64,000 nt of DNA from Candidatus Chloroploca sp. Khr17 (GCF_004138165.1 NZ_RYFF01000016.1:50068-114067); one strand, 5' to 3'; counted from the first letter of the stretch, positions 50,272-58,493 are shown. A program made the numbers and translations. The notes: a model not told the origin generated them from the sequence alone.

Positions 50272-50635
50272 TGATGTACGGATCTACGGGTTCGAGGGCG
50301 ATATCACCAGGCCTGTGGGCGCAGCAGCAATGAGGCGGAGCGTTCCCGGAACGGGCGGATCAAGGGCAGGGCTGATGCAACGTCAGCTCTCGGGGGTCAC
50401 CGTCACCGTCAACGGCTCGGCTCTTGCGTGCCAAGCCCGCCTGCGCGGGCTGGATGAGGCCACGCAGGCGGCCTTCGCGACCCGTCGCCGAGGGCTTCAG
50501 CCCGACGGTGCTCCGGTCAGGTGGACGTTGCAGCAGCCCTAGAATCAAGGGCTGCTGCGCCCCTACTTCGCACGCGGTAGTGCTATACTGAGCAAACACC
50601 TTTGGGGCAGTCTCGAGCATTATGTGGAGAACGCG
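50272..50635. other. Intergenic region before the metalloprotease-like gene
   Basis: It is G/C-rich, with GGCCTGCGCGG/CCACGCAGGCGG partial repeats, a hairpin (50530-50558) and a TATACT at 50582-50587 that could be the -10 of the next gene. The open plus frame at 50258-50542 has no support as a gene. Confidence 0.5.
50530..50558. terminator. Hairpin GCAGCAGCCCT
   Basis: GCAGCAGCCCT (50530-50540) pairs perfectly with 50548-50558 around a 7-base loop. It lies about 260 bases after the glycosidase-like gene. There is no U-run. Confidence 0.5.
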
Positions 50636-53600
50636 ATGAAGCGCTATCACCAATTTCGGCTTGCCATGGCCCTGCTCGTCATCCTCACCCTCATCCTGCC
50701 TTCCAGCCATCCCATTCTTGCCCAACAAACTGAACCCCGTATCCTGTGTTATCAGCCCCCCGAAACCAATTTCCCTGATGACTGCCAGAACCTTGCGGCA
50801 GCCGGAAAGTTAGAAGATCCGCCGTGGTCGGTGGTTATTGTCACGGGAGCTGAATTATCACGCTGGGATCTGGCCGACTTCGTTATGTTTGCCATTACAC
50901 GGGGCAGTGCCAGTTCGCTTGAAGGAGAGATCACGCGGATCCGAGAGTATGTAAGTGGCGGCGGCAATCTGCTGCTGCTTGACCCAGCATTTGGCGAACA
51001 ACTTGATCCGAGCCTCGCTGCACCAAGAGTCAACACGCGGCTCAACCGGGCCAGCGAATTGACGCGGGCAGGACTCTTCACGCCTATTGTGGGCGAGCCA
51101 GAAGCAGCCAAAAATCTGCCCCCCGCTGGCTTTGGCATTGTGCCCATTGCGACCCTTGGCGAGGCATGGATCCCGCAGACGCGGGCGGGGTTTGGCGCAT
51201 TGAGCAGCACGACGTTGGCAAGTGCGTTGCTCGACGATGGCCGGGTGATTATGGCACCTACAGGCCTGACGAGCATTGATTTTGCCACAACGGCGGCCAA
51301 ATGGGCTTGCTGCCTGCAGATCGCCTTTGGCCCCAATATGAGTGTTACGGCCATTGAGGTGACCCAGGCGATCCAGGATCTCAACAATAGTGTGGAATTG
51401 CTCGCCGGCAAACGCACCTATGTACGGGTACACGTTACGTCACCTCAAGCACGCAGCGGAGTGACCGCAACCCTCAGTGGCCGCAGAGGAGCGACAGTTT
51501 TTGCGAGCCTGACCCCGATCAACCCCGGCGGCACAATCACGGTCAAGCCTTCGCCGAATCGCGGGCTGATCAACGATAGCTTTCTCTTTGAGTTGCCCGC
51601 CAGTTGGACAAATGGCATCGGTAGCCTTGAATTGACAGCACGCCTCGATCCAGCCAATACTGTGCTCGATCCAGTCTTGAGCAACAACCGCCGCACCGTC
51701 ACGGTCAATCTGCTGCGAGGCCCGGTGATGCGCCTGCGGATCTACAATGTACGCTATACCATCGGCAGCAGCACCTATCAGGCCTCTAACTTTCATGTCA
51801 ATGCACTCGAATCGTGGTTACGGCGCGCCTACCCGATTGCGCAACTCAATGCAACTCGACGCACCTACAACTATACACCGAGTGGTCTGCCCAATGTTGA
51901 CTCGCTCAATTCACGGATGGCCGTAGCTTGGTTGTTCGATCGCATCTTTGGTGGCATGTCATCGAACACCTTTTTCTATGGCATGGTTGACGATGGGGGG
52001 GGCTTTATGCGCGGCAAGGCGCTCGGTATTCCGGGCGAGATCTCCTCGGGCCCTACCGGTACACCTTCGGGAAGCTGGGGTTGGGACACCGATGGCAGCT
52101 ATGGCGATTGGTACGGCGGCCACGAGATCGCCCATAGCCTTGGGCGCTCGCACGCCGAGTTCTGTGGTGCCGGTGGCGGTGTCGCTTTCCCCTATCCAAG
52201 CGGGCGCATTAGTCCAGCCTTGACCGGCAATACGGCGATCTATGGTTTTGACATCACGACACGGGCCATCTATCCACCCGATTGGCGTGATGTGATGACC
52301 TATTGCAATAACCAGTGGGTCAGCGACTTTACCTATGAAGGCCTTCGGGCCCGCTTTGCCACACTCAATAGCTTTGCGCTCACTGAGGCTCAGTTGCAAC
52401 AAGGAACCTTTGCCCTTGTCACGGGCAACGCCAAACTCGTCCCTGGCACAGGACAATTTGACCAGATCAATGTCATCGAAGGGAGTGCCGAACTGCCGAC
52501 GGGCGAAGGTGACTGGTCGATCGTGCTGCTGAGTGCCAGTGATCAAGAGCTTGCAAGCTACCCCTTTACCCCGGCACGGGTCGAAGATGACGATAGCCCG
52601 GAAGAGCCCGCTCTCTTCGCCGAAATTATCCCGTGGAACCCGGCAACCGCCCGGATCGAATTGCGCCAGGGCACAACCACCGTTGACACCCGCAACGTGA
52701 GTGGCAATGCCCCGACCGTGACGATTACCGAACCAACCGGCGGTAACCTGACGGGCGATAGTGTCACCGTGCGCTGGACTGGCGAGGATCTTGATGGTGA
52801 TGAACTGAGCTACACGGTGCTCTATAGTTTTGACGCCGGTGATACGTGGCGGCCAGTTGCGACCGATCTGGCGGCAACCGAACTGACCGTCAACCTCACA
52901 AATCTGCCCGGTGGCGAAAGCAGCCGTTTTCGTGTCGTTGCCTCCGACGGCGTTCTGACTGGTCAGAACGACTCGGCGACCTTCGGCCTCCCCAACAAAG
53001 CGCCTCAACTGACGATTGTCACGCCCAACGAAGGTGCTACCTATTACCCGGCCCAACCCGTAGCCCTTGAGGCAAGCGCCTATGATCTCGAGGATGGCGA
53101 ACTGAGTGGCAACGCCCTTGCCTGGAGCAGCGATAAGGATGGCGAACTTGGCAATGGCGGCTTGCTGACGATCGACAATCTTTCGACCAATACTCACGTA
53201 ATCACCGTCACCGCAACTGATACGCAAAGCAATACGACCAGTCTCACTCGCACCGTCACCATCGCCTCGGCCATTGATGTCCCGCTTGCCACCGAACTCG
53301 AGCTAGCCCCCGGCGTCATTGGCGTTGCGACGATGCTCGCCGGCCCTGCCGAAACAACCGTGGTCAGCACCCGCGCACTGGGCGATAGTGACCAAGCCCT
53401 AGACTGGGCCGCGCAGAGTAGCGCCTCGTGGGTGACGCTACGCAAAGGTGAAGGCGCGCTCGCCGATAGGATTACCGGCAGCACACCGGAAGATTTTGAA
53501 GTCGTGGTTGATCCTACGGGCCTGCCCATCGGAAGCTACAACTCAACCATCCTTGTCACTTCCGGCCAACTCTCACGCACGATCACCGTCAATATGATCA

Positions 53601-53644
53601 TCGAAGGAAGTCGGGTCTATTTGCCAAGCGTGCAGTCGAATTAA
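50636..53644 (+). CDS. Large exported metalloprotease-like protein with Ig-like domains
   Basis: The 1002-residue precursor has a signal peptide (about 1-28). The central region carries HEIAHSLGRSH (about 496-506), which fits the metzincin zinc motif HExxHxxGxxH and so predicts a zinc protease. After about residue 690 there are two Ig- or fibronectin-like domains (APTVTITEPTGGNLTGDSV; APQLTIVTPNEGATYYP) and a BACON-like end, finishing in VYLPSVQSN. The N-terminal 220 residues resemble a GATase1-like or unknown domain with LLLLDPAFGE. The metzincin Met-turn was not located. The start at 50636 has GGAG six bases upstream. Its stop is 2 bases before a MITE-like element. Confidence 0.82.
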   Translation: MKRYHQFRLAMALLVILTLILPSSHPILAQQTEPRILCYQPPETNFPDDCQNLAAAGKLEDPPWSVVIVTGAELSRWDLADFVMFAITRGSASSLEGEITRIREYVSGGGNLLLLDPAFGEQLDPSLAAPRVNTRLNRASELTRAGLFTPIVGEPEAAKNLPPAGFGIVPIATLGEAWIPQTRAGFGALSSTTLASALLDDGRVIMAPTGLTSIDFATTAAKWACCLQIAFGPNMSVTAIEVTQAIQDLNNSVELLAGKRTYVRVHVTSPQARSGVTATLSGRRGATVFASLTPINPGGTITVKPSPNRGLINDSFLFELPASWTNGIGSLELTARLDPANTVLDPVLSNNRRTVTVNLLRGPVMRLRIYNVRYTIGSSTYQASNFHVNALESWLRRAYPIAQLNATRRTYNYTPSGLPNVDSLNSRMAVAWLFDRIFGGMSSNTFFYGMVDDGGGFMRGKALGIPGEISSGPTGTPSGSWGWDTDGSYGDWYGGHEIAHSLGRSHAEFCGAGGGVAFPYPSGRISPALTGNTAIYGFDITTRAIYPPDWRDVMTYCNNQWVSDFTYEGLRARFATLNSFALTEAQLQQGTFALVTGNAKLVPGTGQFDQINVIEGSAELPTGEGDWSIVLLSASDQELASYPFTPARVEDDDSPEEPALFAEIIPWNPATARIELRQGTTTVDTRNVSGNAPTVTITEPTGGNLTGDSVTVRWTGEDLDGDELSYTVLYSFDAGDTWRPVATDLAATELTVNLTNLPGGESSRFRVVASDGVLTGQNDSATFGLPNKAPQLTIVTPNEGATYYPAQPVALEASAYDLEDGELSGNALAWSSDKDGELGNGGLLTIDNLSTNTHVITVTATDTQSNTTSLTRTVTIASAIDVPLATELELAPGVIGVATMLAGPAETTVVSTRALGDSDQALDWAAQSSASWVTLRKGEGALADRITGSTPEDFEVVVDPTGLPIGSYNSTILVTSGQLSRTITVNMIIEGSRVYLPSVQSN

Positions 53645-53645
53645 G

Positions 53646-53797
53646 TAGTGTGTGAACTACATTTCCCGGTCGCGTCGCCGACCACGAAGGATCCTCACGA
53701 AGAGACGAAAACAGGCGGTGTAACGCAATGATTCGTTGCTTCGTGGCCCCCATGCGTGGACGGCTGAGGACGCCAGAAAACTTAGGTTACAGACTAG
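53646..53797 (+). mobile_element. MITE-like element, TTGACA-ended family, copy A
   Basis: The left end TAGTGTGTGAACTACATTTC and the right end GAAAACTTAGGTTACAGACT are imperfectly inverted. It contains GTGGACGGCTGAGGACGCCA as in copies B and C. It begins 2 bases after the stop of the metalloprotease-like gene and ends at the first GTGAT. Confidence 0.7.
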
Positions 53798-53801
53798 TGA
53801 T

Positions 53802-53940
53802 TAGTCTGTAACTTGAGTTTTCTGACATGCTCGCAGCCTTGTCATGCTGAGCGCAGCGAAGCATCTCTGCCGTGGGAATGCCTGAGACCCTTCGCTGCGC
53901 TCAGGGTGACAAGCTATCGGAAAACTTAGTTGACACACTA
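53802..53940 (-). mobile_element. MITE-like element, TTGACA-ended family, copy D
   Basis: The ends are TAGTCTGTAACTTGAGTTTT and GGAAAACTTAGTTGACACAC. The interior differs from A, B and C and contains CTGAGCGCAGCGAAGCATCT, which recurs inverted in copy F. It is flanked on both sides by GTGAT. Confidence 0.65.
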
Positions 53941-53945
53941 GTGAT

Positions 53946-54094
53946 TAGTGTGTCAACTAAGTTTTCTGGTAGCGCCGCCGTCCAGAATACTGATCACGAA
54001 GAAACGAATATGGTCGTTGCGGTGCGGTATTCGTTTCTTCGTGCCCCCATGCGTGGACGGCTGAGGACGCCAGAAAACTTCATTGACGCACCAG
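53946..54094 (+). mobile_element. MITE-like element, TTGACA-ended family, copy B
   Basis: The left end TAGTGTGTCAACTAAGTTTT and the right end GAAAACTTCATTGACGCACC are inverted. Internal hairpin arms are CACGAAGAAACGAATA and TATTCGTTTCTTCGTG. It is flanked on both sides by GTGAT. Confidence 0.7.
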
Positions 54095-54099
54095 TGATT

Positions 54100-54267
54100 A
54101 GTCTGGGAAATAAGTTTTCTACTCTGCTGCCGAAGAGAGTGCCGACTTCAGTCGGCTTCCGGCTCAGCCGACTGAAGTCGGCACTCCCATAGACCCGATG
54201 GACGATTGAATATTCATGAGCCGGCTAAAGCCGACACTCCAGCATACCAGGAAACGTCGTTGAGTGA
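54100..54267. mobile_element. MITE-like element, TTGACA-ended family, copy E, overlapping the kinase gene
   Basis: The left end TAGTCTGGGAAATAAGTTTT and a degenerate right end GGAAACGTCGTTGAGTGAGT. Inside is a GAGTGCCGACTTCAGTCGGC hairpin (about 54140-54187). The right part contains the last codons and the stop (54225) of the protein-kinase gene. Confidence 0.55.
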
Positions 54268-55127
54268 GTACAAAGCTCATGCAGGCGGGCCTGAAAGCAC
54301 GCCATATGCGGAATAGATCGCCCGCGCTGCGCAGGATCAGTGGCGGTTGCCTGCTCAATCAGGGTGCGTAAAGCTGGTAACGGGTAGGTGTGGGCAGTCA
54401 AGGCGGCCAGCAGTTTGCCAAGACCGTAGACATCAACAAGCGGCGAAGGTGGCGCGGGGTCAGCGCCCATACGCTCAGGCGCAAGATAGCCCGGTGTTCC
54501 ATAGACAGCGTAGCGACGAGGCGCGGCGAGCCGTTCGGCAGCCCCGAGATCGATGAGCCGTACGTAGGGTTGGTTCGTGGACGCATGCTGCACCAACACA
54601 TTCGCCGGATGTAGATCGTGATGCAGAATGCCATGCCTGTGCAAATGGCTCAGTGCATCGGCGAGTTGCTGCGCAAGCTTGATCGCCCAGGCGGGATCAC
54701 GTGGTACCTGCCGCCGCACAAGCAACTGCGCCAGGCTTTGACCCGGTTCATAGGCGAGCGCCAGCGCAACCCGCTGCTGCGCACCGGCACCGCGTAGCCC
54801 CAGATTGCGCTGGCCCAAAGCCTCGGGGAAGCGCTGCCGATAGAGGCAGACTAGGTGCGGGTGACGCATCTGCGGGGCCGCCAAAATGGTATGCTCAGCA
54901 TACAGGCTGGTTGCTGTAGCCGACGAGGCTAGCTTTAGTGCGCCCAGCCCCCAGCGCTGCGCTCGGCGCAACGAGATTCGACCTGTACGGAAACCAAGCT
55001 GCACCAACAAATGCCGCGAGCGCTGGCCTCCTCGCTCGTGATGCGCCGGAAGAGCCAGGTAGGTCGTCGCCTGGCCTCCACGCCCCAGGCGCGCTATCAA
55101 TTGAAAGCCATTGATGATCGAAGCCAT
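54225..55127 (-). CDS. Serine/threonine protein kinase-like protein
   Basis: The 300-residue protein has a Hanks-type kinase domain: glycine loop LGRGGQATTYLA (about 14-25), Lys in GALKLA (K65), Glu at about 78, and the catalytic loop ILHHDLHPANVLV (D171, N176). The metal-binding Asp is in LIDLGAA (D193, DLG for DFG), followed by GTPGYLAPE. An insert of about 35 residues rich in Arg and Gly separates the glycine loop from the Lys. No transmembrane or sensor domain is attached. The last 13 residues and the stop come from a MITE-like element, so the original C-terminus is lost. The FHA gene just upstream is its likely partner. Confidence 0.85.
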   Translation of the reverse strand: MASIINGFQLIARLGRGGQATTYLALPAHHERGGQRSRHLLVQLGFRTGRISLRRAQRWGLGALKLASSATATSLYAEHTILAAPQMRHPHLVCLYRQRFPEALGQRNLGLRGAGAQQRVALALAYEPGQSLAQLLVRRQVPRDPAWAIKLAQQLADALSHLHRHGILHHDLHPANVLVQHASTNQPYVRLIDLGAAERLAAPRRYAVYGTPGYLAPERMGADPAPPSPLVDVYGLGKLLAALTAHTYPLPALRTLIEQATATDPAQRGRSIPHMACFQARLHELCTHSTTFPGMLECRL

Positions 55128-55148
55128 AACCGCAACCCTATGGATGAT

Positions 55149-55175
55149 TTGACGCAAAGGCGCAAAGGCGCAAAG
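55149..55175 (-). repeat. Half copy of the GACGCAAAGGCGCAAAGG repeat
   Basis: It lies in the leader of the kinase gene, preceded by GATGATTT as at 35609. A MITE-family end (GAAAACTTCGTTGAAAGCCT) follows at about 55238-55257, just before the stop of the FHA gene. Confidence 0.75.
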
Positions 55176-55258
55176 AGTGTTGAGAGCGCATCTTTGGGCC
55201 AGGCGTACGACGTATGGTTGTGCCAAAGATAGATCAGAAAACTTCGTTGAAAGCCTAA

Positions 55259-55849
55259 TTATGCATTCACATCAAGCAGCAGCGCCAAACGAAACTCAGG
55301 CCCGATGAACAGAGGCTCATCTTCAGCTACAATTTCCGGGGTACCAGGGTTGAGCCGCCGGGCAAGCGTGCCCAAAAACGTACCACCGATGCTCTCTAGA
55401 TCGGTCACCATCACCTCGTTGCCCACAAGACTCAGGCGGGCATGCAGAGGGTCAACACCAACCCCCTGGAGAGACAGATCGCAACCGGGGTCGCTCCCTA
55501 TCGTCCAGTGACGGCCAGTCAGGAGCATAGTAAGGCGGCGCTCACCTTGCCAGATGGTCACGGTCAAGCGCATTGGAACCTGCTCAAGCGGGTTCCGCCG
55601 CGCTGTGGTCAGGGTGAGAAAGGCTGGTAGTGTTTCTTCGCTGTTTTGCCGTATTGCTTCTGAACCCCTGAACTGGCGACGGGTCAGATCGTGCCCGAGC
55701 TTGAGACCCACGCCAAACCATGTGATCAAGCCTGGAACCAAGATCCAACCCGCCCGCAGATCGGCCAAGATCATGCTGCTCATAAACCACCCTGAAACGA
55801 GCAGACTCACCCCCAAGCCTATCCCGACAAGCCTGTGAACAATGCGCAT
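55259..55849 (-). CDS. FHA-domain membrane protein
   Basis: The 196-residue protein has two membrane helices near the N-terminus (about 5-45) and a forkhead-associated domain from about 105: WTIGSDPGCDLSLQG, DPLHARLSLVGNEVMVTDLESIGGTFLG, and PLFIGPEFRLALLL at the end. The phosphothreonine-binding GS, H and the N/GG positions are mostly kept. The start is uncertain: ATG 55849 has GGAGAAGGG upstream, while an ATG at 55912 would add 21 coding-like residues. It lies 130 bases upstream of the kinase gene and probably reads its phosphorylation marks. Confidence 0.82.
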   Translation of the reverse strand: MRIVHRLVGIGLGVSLLVSGWFMSSMILADLRAGWILVPGLITWFGVGLKLGHDLTRRQFRGSEAIRQNSEETLPAFLTLTTARRNPLEQVPMRLTVTIWQGERRLTMLLTGRHWTIGSDPGCDLSLQGVGVDPLHARLSLVGNEVMVTDLESIGGTFLGTLARRLNPGTPEIVAEDEPLFIGPEFRLALLLDVNA

Positions 55850-55969
55850 CGGCCCTTCTCCTTCACCCAAGACAAAGTCTGTCGGTTGCCCTGGGCTGAT
55901 CTGCCAGCGCATCCGTTGATCATGTACCGTATGACAATGCACAAAGATGCGCCTAGCTCAGGGCCGTTG

Positions 55970-56061
55970 TTTTGACGCAAAGGCACCCGCAAGGGCACCC
56001 GCAAGGGGTGCCCGTACACCGGATTCGGCCCCCGCCCCGGTACGTGCACCCCTTGCGGGTG
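55970..56061. repeat. Composite repeat: GACGCAAAGG remnant joined to a CACCCGCAAGGGGTGC inverted repeat
   Basis: TTTTGACGCAAAGGCACCCGCAAGGGC is followed by CACCCGCAAGGGGTGC (55996-56011), whose perfect complement is at 56046-56061. It looks like one repeat family interrupted by another. Confidence 0.7.
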
Positions 56062-56118
56062 ACCCGTTGTATCCGATTTCGTATGATGCAACAACCCTGC
56101 ACCCCTGCATTCCTGATG

Positions 56119-56148
56119 TTGACAGCCTGCCCCTGAACGGGCTATGAT
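56119..56148 (+). promoter_or_regulatory. Predicted sigma-70 promoter of the iclR-type gene
   Basis: TTGACA (56119-56124), an 18-base spacer and TATGAT (56143-56148). The in-frame TTG at 56148 overlaps the -10 and so cannot be the start codon, which supports ATG 56187. Confidence 0.75.
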
Positions 56149-56186
56149 TGAAACACAGCGATGATCCAGAAACCGTGATCTTACCT

Positions 56187-56963
56187 ATGACTCAGTCACT
56201 TGACCGTGCCTTTGACCTGCTCGAGGCGCTTGCCACGAATGACGACGATATCAGCCTTTCGCAGCTAACCGAACGTACCGGGCTACCGCTCGGCACTGTC
56301 CATCGCCTCCTCAGCAGCCTGGTGAGCCGGGGCTATGCGGCGCAAGATCGCGAGACGCGCCTCTATGGACCAGGGCCACGCTTGCTCGAAGTAGCGGCAC
56401 GGGCGTCGCAAAGCCGTCGCTTCAGTCTCAACCGTATTGTGCGCCCCTGTTTGCAAGAATTGACCCGCACCACCGGCGAGACAAGCAATTTGCTGGTGCT
56501 CCACGGTGACGAAGGCGTCTATAGCGAACAGGTCGCCAGTCCACATCTGGTGCGCATGTTTACCGAGGTTGGGCAGCGCGTACCCCTCTACTGTACGGGT
56601 AGCGGCAAGGCGATCCTTTCCGGCTTTTCACCCGATCAACTCGAGAGCTATCTTGCGCACACCCAGTTGCGCCCCTGGACGCCCAAGACGTTTGTGACGA
56701 TAGAAGGGCTACGCAATGAATTGGCCCGCTCACAGACGCGCGGGTTTGCGCTCGATGATGAAGAGCGTGAAGCTGGTGTCTGTTGTGTCGCGGCACCAAT
56801 TTTTGACCGCATGGGTCGCTGTGTTGCCGCAATCAGCATTTCAGGGCCAATTATGCGCATGACCCTCGATCGTGCCCTTGAATTAGGATCAGTTGTCAGC
56901 GAAGCCGCCACCAGTTGCAGTGTGCAACTGGGCTATCGCCCTCCGCCGCCTCCGTCAACCTGA
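56187..56963 (+). CDS. IclR-family transcriptional regulator
   Basis: The 258-residue protein has an N-terminal winged helix (SLDRAFDLLEAL, LSQLTERTGLPLGTVHRLLSSL) and a C-terminal effector domain. That domain includes VPLYCTGSGKAIL, RGFALDDEEREAGVCCVAAPIFD and VAAISISGP. It should repress or activate a nearby metabolic gene in response to a small acid. The glycerate kinase gene starts 147 bases downstream, so glyoxylate, glycerate or a similar compound is a likely effector. The start at 56187 has no strong ribosome-binding site. Confidence 0.93.
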   Translation: MTQSLDRAFDLLEALATNDDDISLSQLTERTGLPLGTVHRLLSSLVSRGYAAQDRETRLYGPGPRLLEVAARASQSRRFSLNRIVRPCLQELTRTTGETSNLLVLHGDEGVYSEQVASPHLVRMFTEVGQRVPLYCTGSGKAILSGFSPDQLESYLAHTQLRPWTPKTFVTIEGLRNELARSQTRGFALDDEEREAGVCCVAAPIFDRMGRCVAAISISGPIMRMTLDRALELGSVVSEAATSCSVQLGYRPPPPPST

Positions 56964-56965
56964 GA

Positions 56966-57099
56966 GGCTGTCTGAAAAGGGTGTCAGCATCGTTCTCCAC
57001 TGCGGACGAGCAGGCCTGTGAGGTCTGGTTGAGCGGATTCATTTCTTGAAAACCCATAAGTCGGCACTCTAGCGCAACCCGTCGACGTTTCAGACAGCT
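56966..57099. mobile_element. MITE-like element with GGCTGTCTGAAAAG ends, copy 2
   Basis: The left end is identical to the copy at 45965 for about 33 bases (GGCTGTCTGAAAAGGGTGTC and onward). The right end is CGTTTCAGACAGC. It lies directly between the IclR stop (56963) and the glycerate kinase start (57111). Confidence 0.75.
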
Positions 57100-57110
57100 T
57101 CTGAGGGCAT

Positions 57111-58493
57111 ATGCAAGCAAACCAATTCTTCAGCACGTCTCTTCTCCAGTCGCGCCAGGGGGCGACGATCACGCAGATCCTGGCGGCGGGGATTACGTCC
57201 GTCGATCCAGCGGCCGCCGTTGCACGTTACCTCCGTCGCGAGGGCAACACGTTGCAGGTCGGTGAGCGTCGCTTTGATCTAACGACGCTTGACCATATCT
57301 TGCTCGTCGGCGCAGGCAAGGCAGGGGCACCAATGGCCTACGCAGCGGCGCAGGTGCTGGATGAGCAACTCAGCGCAGGGTTGGTGGTCGTCAAAGATGG
57401 TCATCTGGCAGAGCCGCCGCAGCCGACGCCACCCTGTTTCGCCAGGCTACACCTGGTCGAAGCCGGCCATCCCGTCCCCGATGAACGTGGCGTCGCGGCC
57501 GCGCAGGCGATGGTTGACCTGCTCGCCAAGTTGACCGAACGCGACCTCGTGCTGGCCGTCATCTCCGGGGGCGGCTCGGCGCTGCTGACCCTGCCAGTGC
57601 CGGGGGTGAGCCTCACCGATCTCCAGCAGCTCACCGCAGCGCTGCTTGCCTGTGGTGCAACGATTGGCGAGATCAACACCTTGCGCAAGCAACTCGACCA
57701 ACTCAAGGGGGGCGGCCTGGCGCGTATGGCTGCGCCGGCAACCCTGGTCACGCTGATTCTGTCGGATGTGGTGGGCAATCCACTCGAGATTATTGCCTCG
57801 GGACCGACGGTTCCCGATCCAACAACCGCAGCCGACGCGCTGGCGATCCTAGAGCGGTACGATCTGGTGGAGCAAACACCGCCCGCGATCCTCGCCTATC
57901 TCCAGAGTCGCAACACGGGCACCAGATCACCTGAACCAGCACTAGGCGATCAGAGTTTCGCACGGGTCACCAACCTGCTTGTCGGCGACAATCGCCAGGC
58001 CGCCCTCGCCGTGCTAGAGACGGCACGGCAGGCTGGCTTTGCACCGCTCTTGCTCACGACTTCGCTCGAAGGCGAAGCCCGCGAAGCCGGGCGGATGCTC
58101 GCCGCCATCCTGCGCGAAATTGCCCTCAGTGGCAACCCCTTGCCGCGCCCGGCGTGCCTCATTGCCGGCGGCGAAACCACCGTGACGCTGCGCGGCAACG
58201 GGCGCGGCGGGCGCAACCAGGAACTGGCCCTCGCTGCGGTCAACGCACTCGACGGGTTATCCAATGTCGCCTTGATCGCCCTGGCGACCGATGGCGGCGA
58301 CGGCCCCACCGAGGCCGCTGGTGCCGTTGTCACCGGGGCCACCGCCGGGCGCGCCCGTGCGCTTGGCCTTGACCCCGACGCGTTCCTCGCCAACAACGAC
58401 GCCTACCACTTCTTTCACGCCCTTGATGATCTGCTGCTCACCGGGCCAACCTCAACCAACGTCAATGATCTGACGCTGCTCTTTGCATGGTGA
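57111..58493 (+). CDS. Glycerate 2-kinase (MOFRL/GckA family)
   Basis: The enzyme phosphorylates glycerate to 2-phosphoglycerate in the serine or glyoxylate routes. The 460 residues have LLVGAGKAGAPMAYAA near 65, VISGGGSALLTLPVPGVSLTDL near 145, INTLRKQLDQLKGGGLAR near 190, ILSDVVGNPLEIIASGPTV and the MOFRL C-terminal domain with GGETTVTLRGNGRGGRNQELAL and TDGGDGPTEAAG. The length fits. GAGGG precedes the ATG, just outside the MITE-like element. It is probably controlled by the adjacent IclR regulator. Confidence 0.95.
   Translation: MQANQFFSTSLLQSRQGATITQILAAGITSVDPAAAVARYLRREGNTLQVGERRFDLTTLDHILLVGAGKAGAPMAYAAAQVLDEQLSAGLVVVKDGHLAEPPQPTPPCFARLHLVEAGHPVPDERGVAAAQAMVDLLAKLTERDLVLAVISGGGSALLTLPVPGVSLTDLQQLTAALLACGATIGEINTLRKQLDQLKGGGLARMAAPATLVTLILSDVVGNPLEIIASGPTVPDPTTAADALAILERYDLVEQTPPAILAYLQSRNTGTRSPEPALGDQSFARVTNLLVGDNRQAALAVLETARQAGFAPLLLTTSLEGEAREAGRMLAAILREIALSGNPLPRPACLIAGGETTVTLRGNGRGGRNQELALAAVNALDGLSNVALIALATDGGDGPTEAAGAVVTGATAGRARALGLDPDAFLANNDAYHFFHALDDLLLTGPTSTNVNDLTLLFAW

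Larger units (their letters stand above)
53645..54224. other. Array of four chained MITE-like elements
   Basis: The 580-base intergenic region is almost entirely made of elements A, D, B and E, joined by GTGAT. No gene is supported. Confidence 0.7.

Noticed and set aside
50258..50542. 94-codon plus-strand frame after the glycosidase-like gene
   Set aside because: It overlaps that gene's end, lacks a ribosome-binding site and is full of repeat-like G/C-rich sequence.
51959..53227. 422-codon minus-strand frame
   Set aside because: It is antisense to the metalloprotease-like gene; long antisense frames are expected at this base composition.
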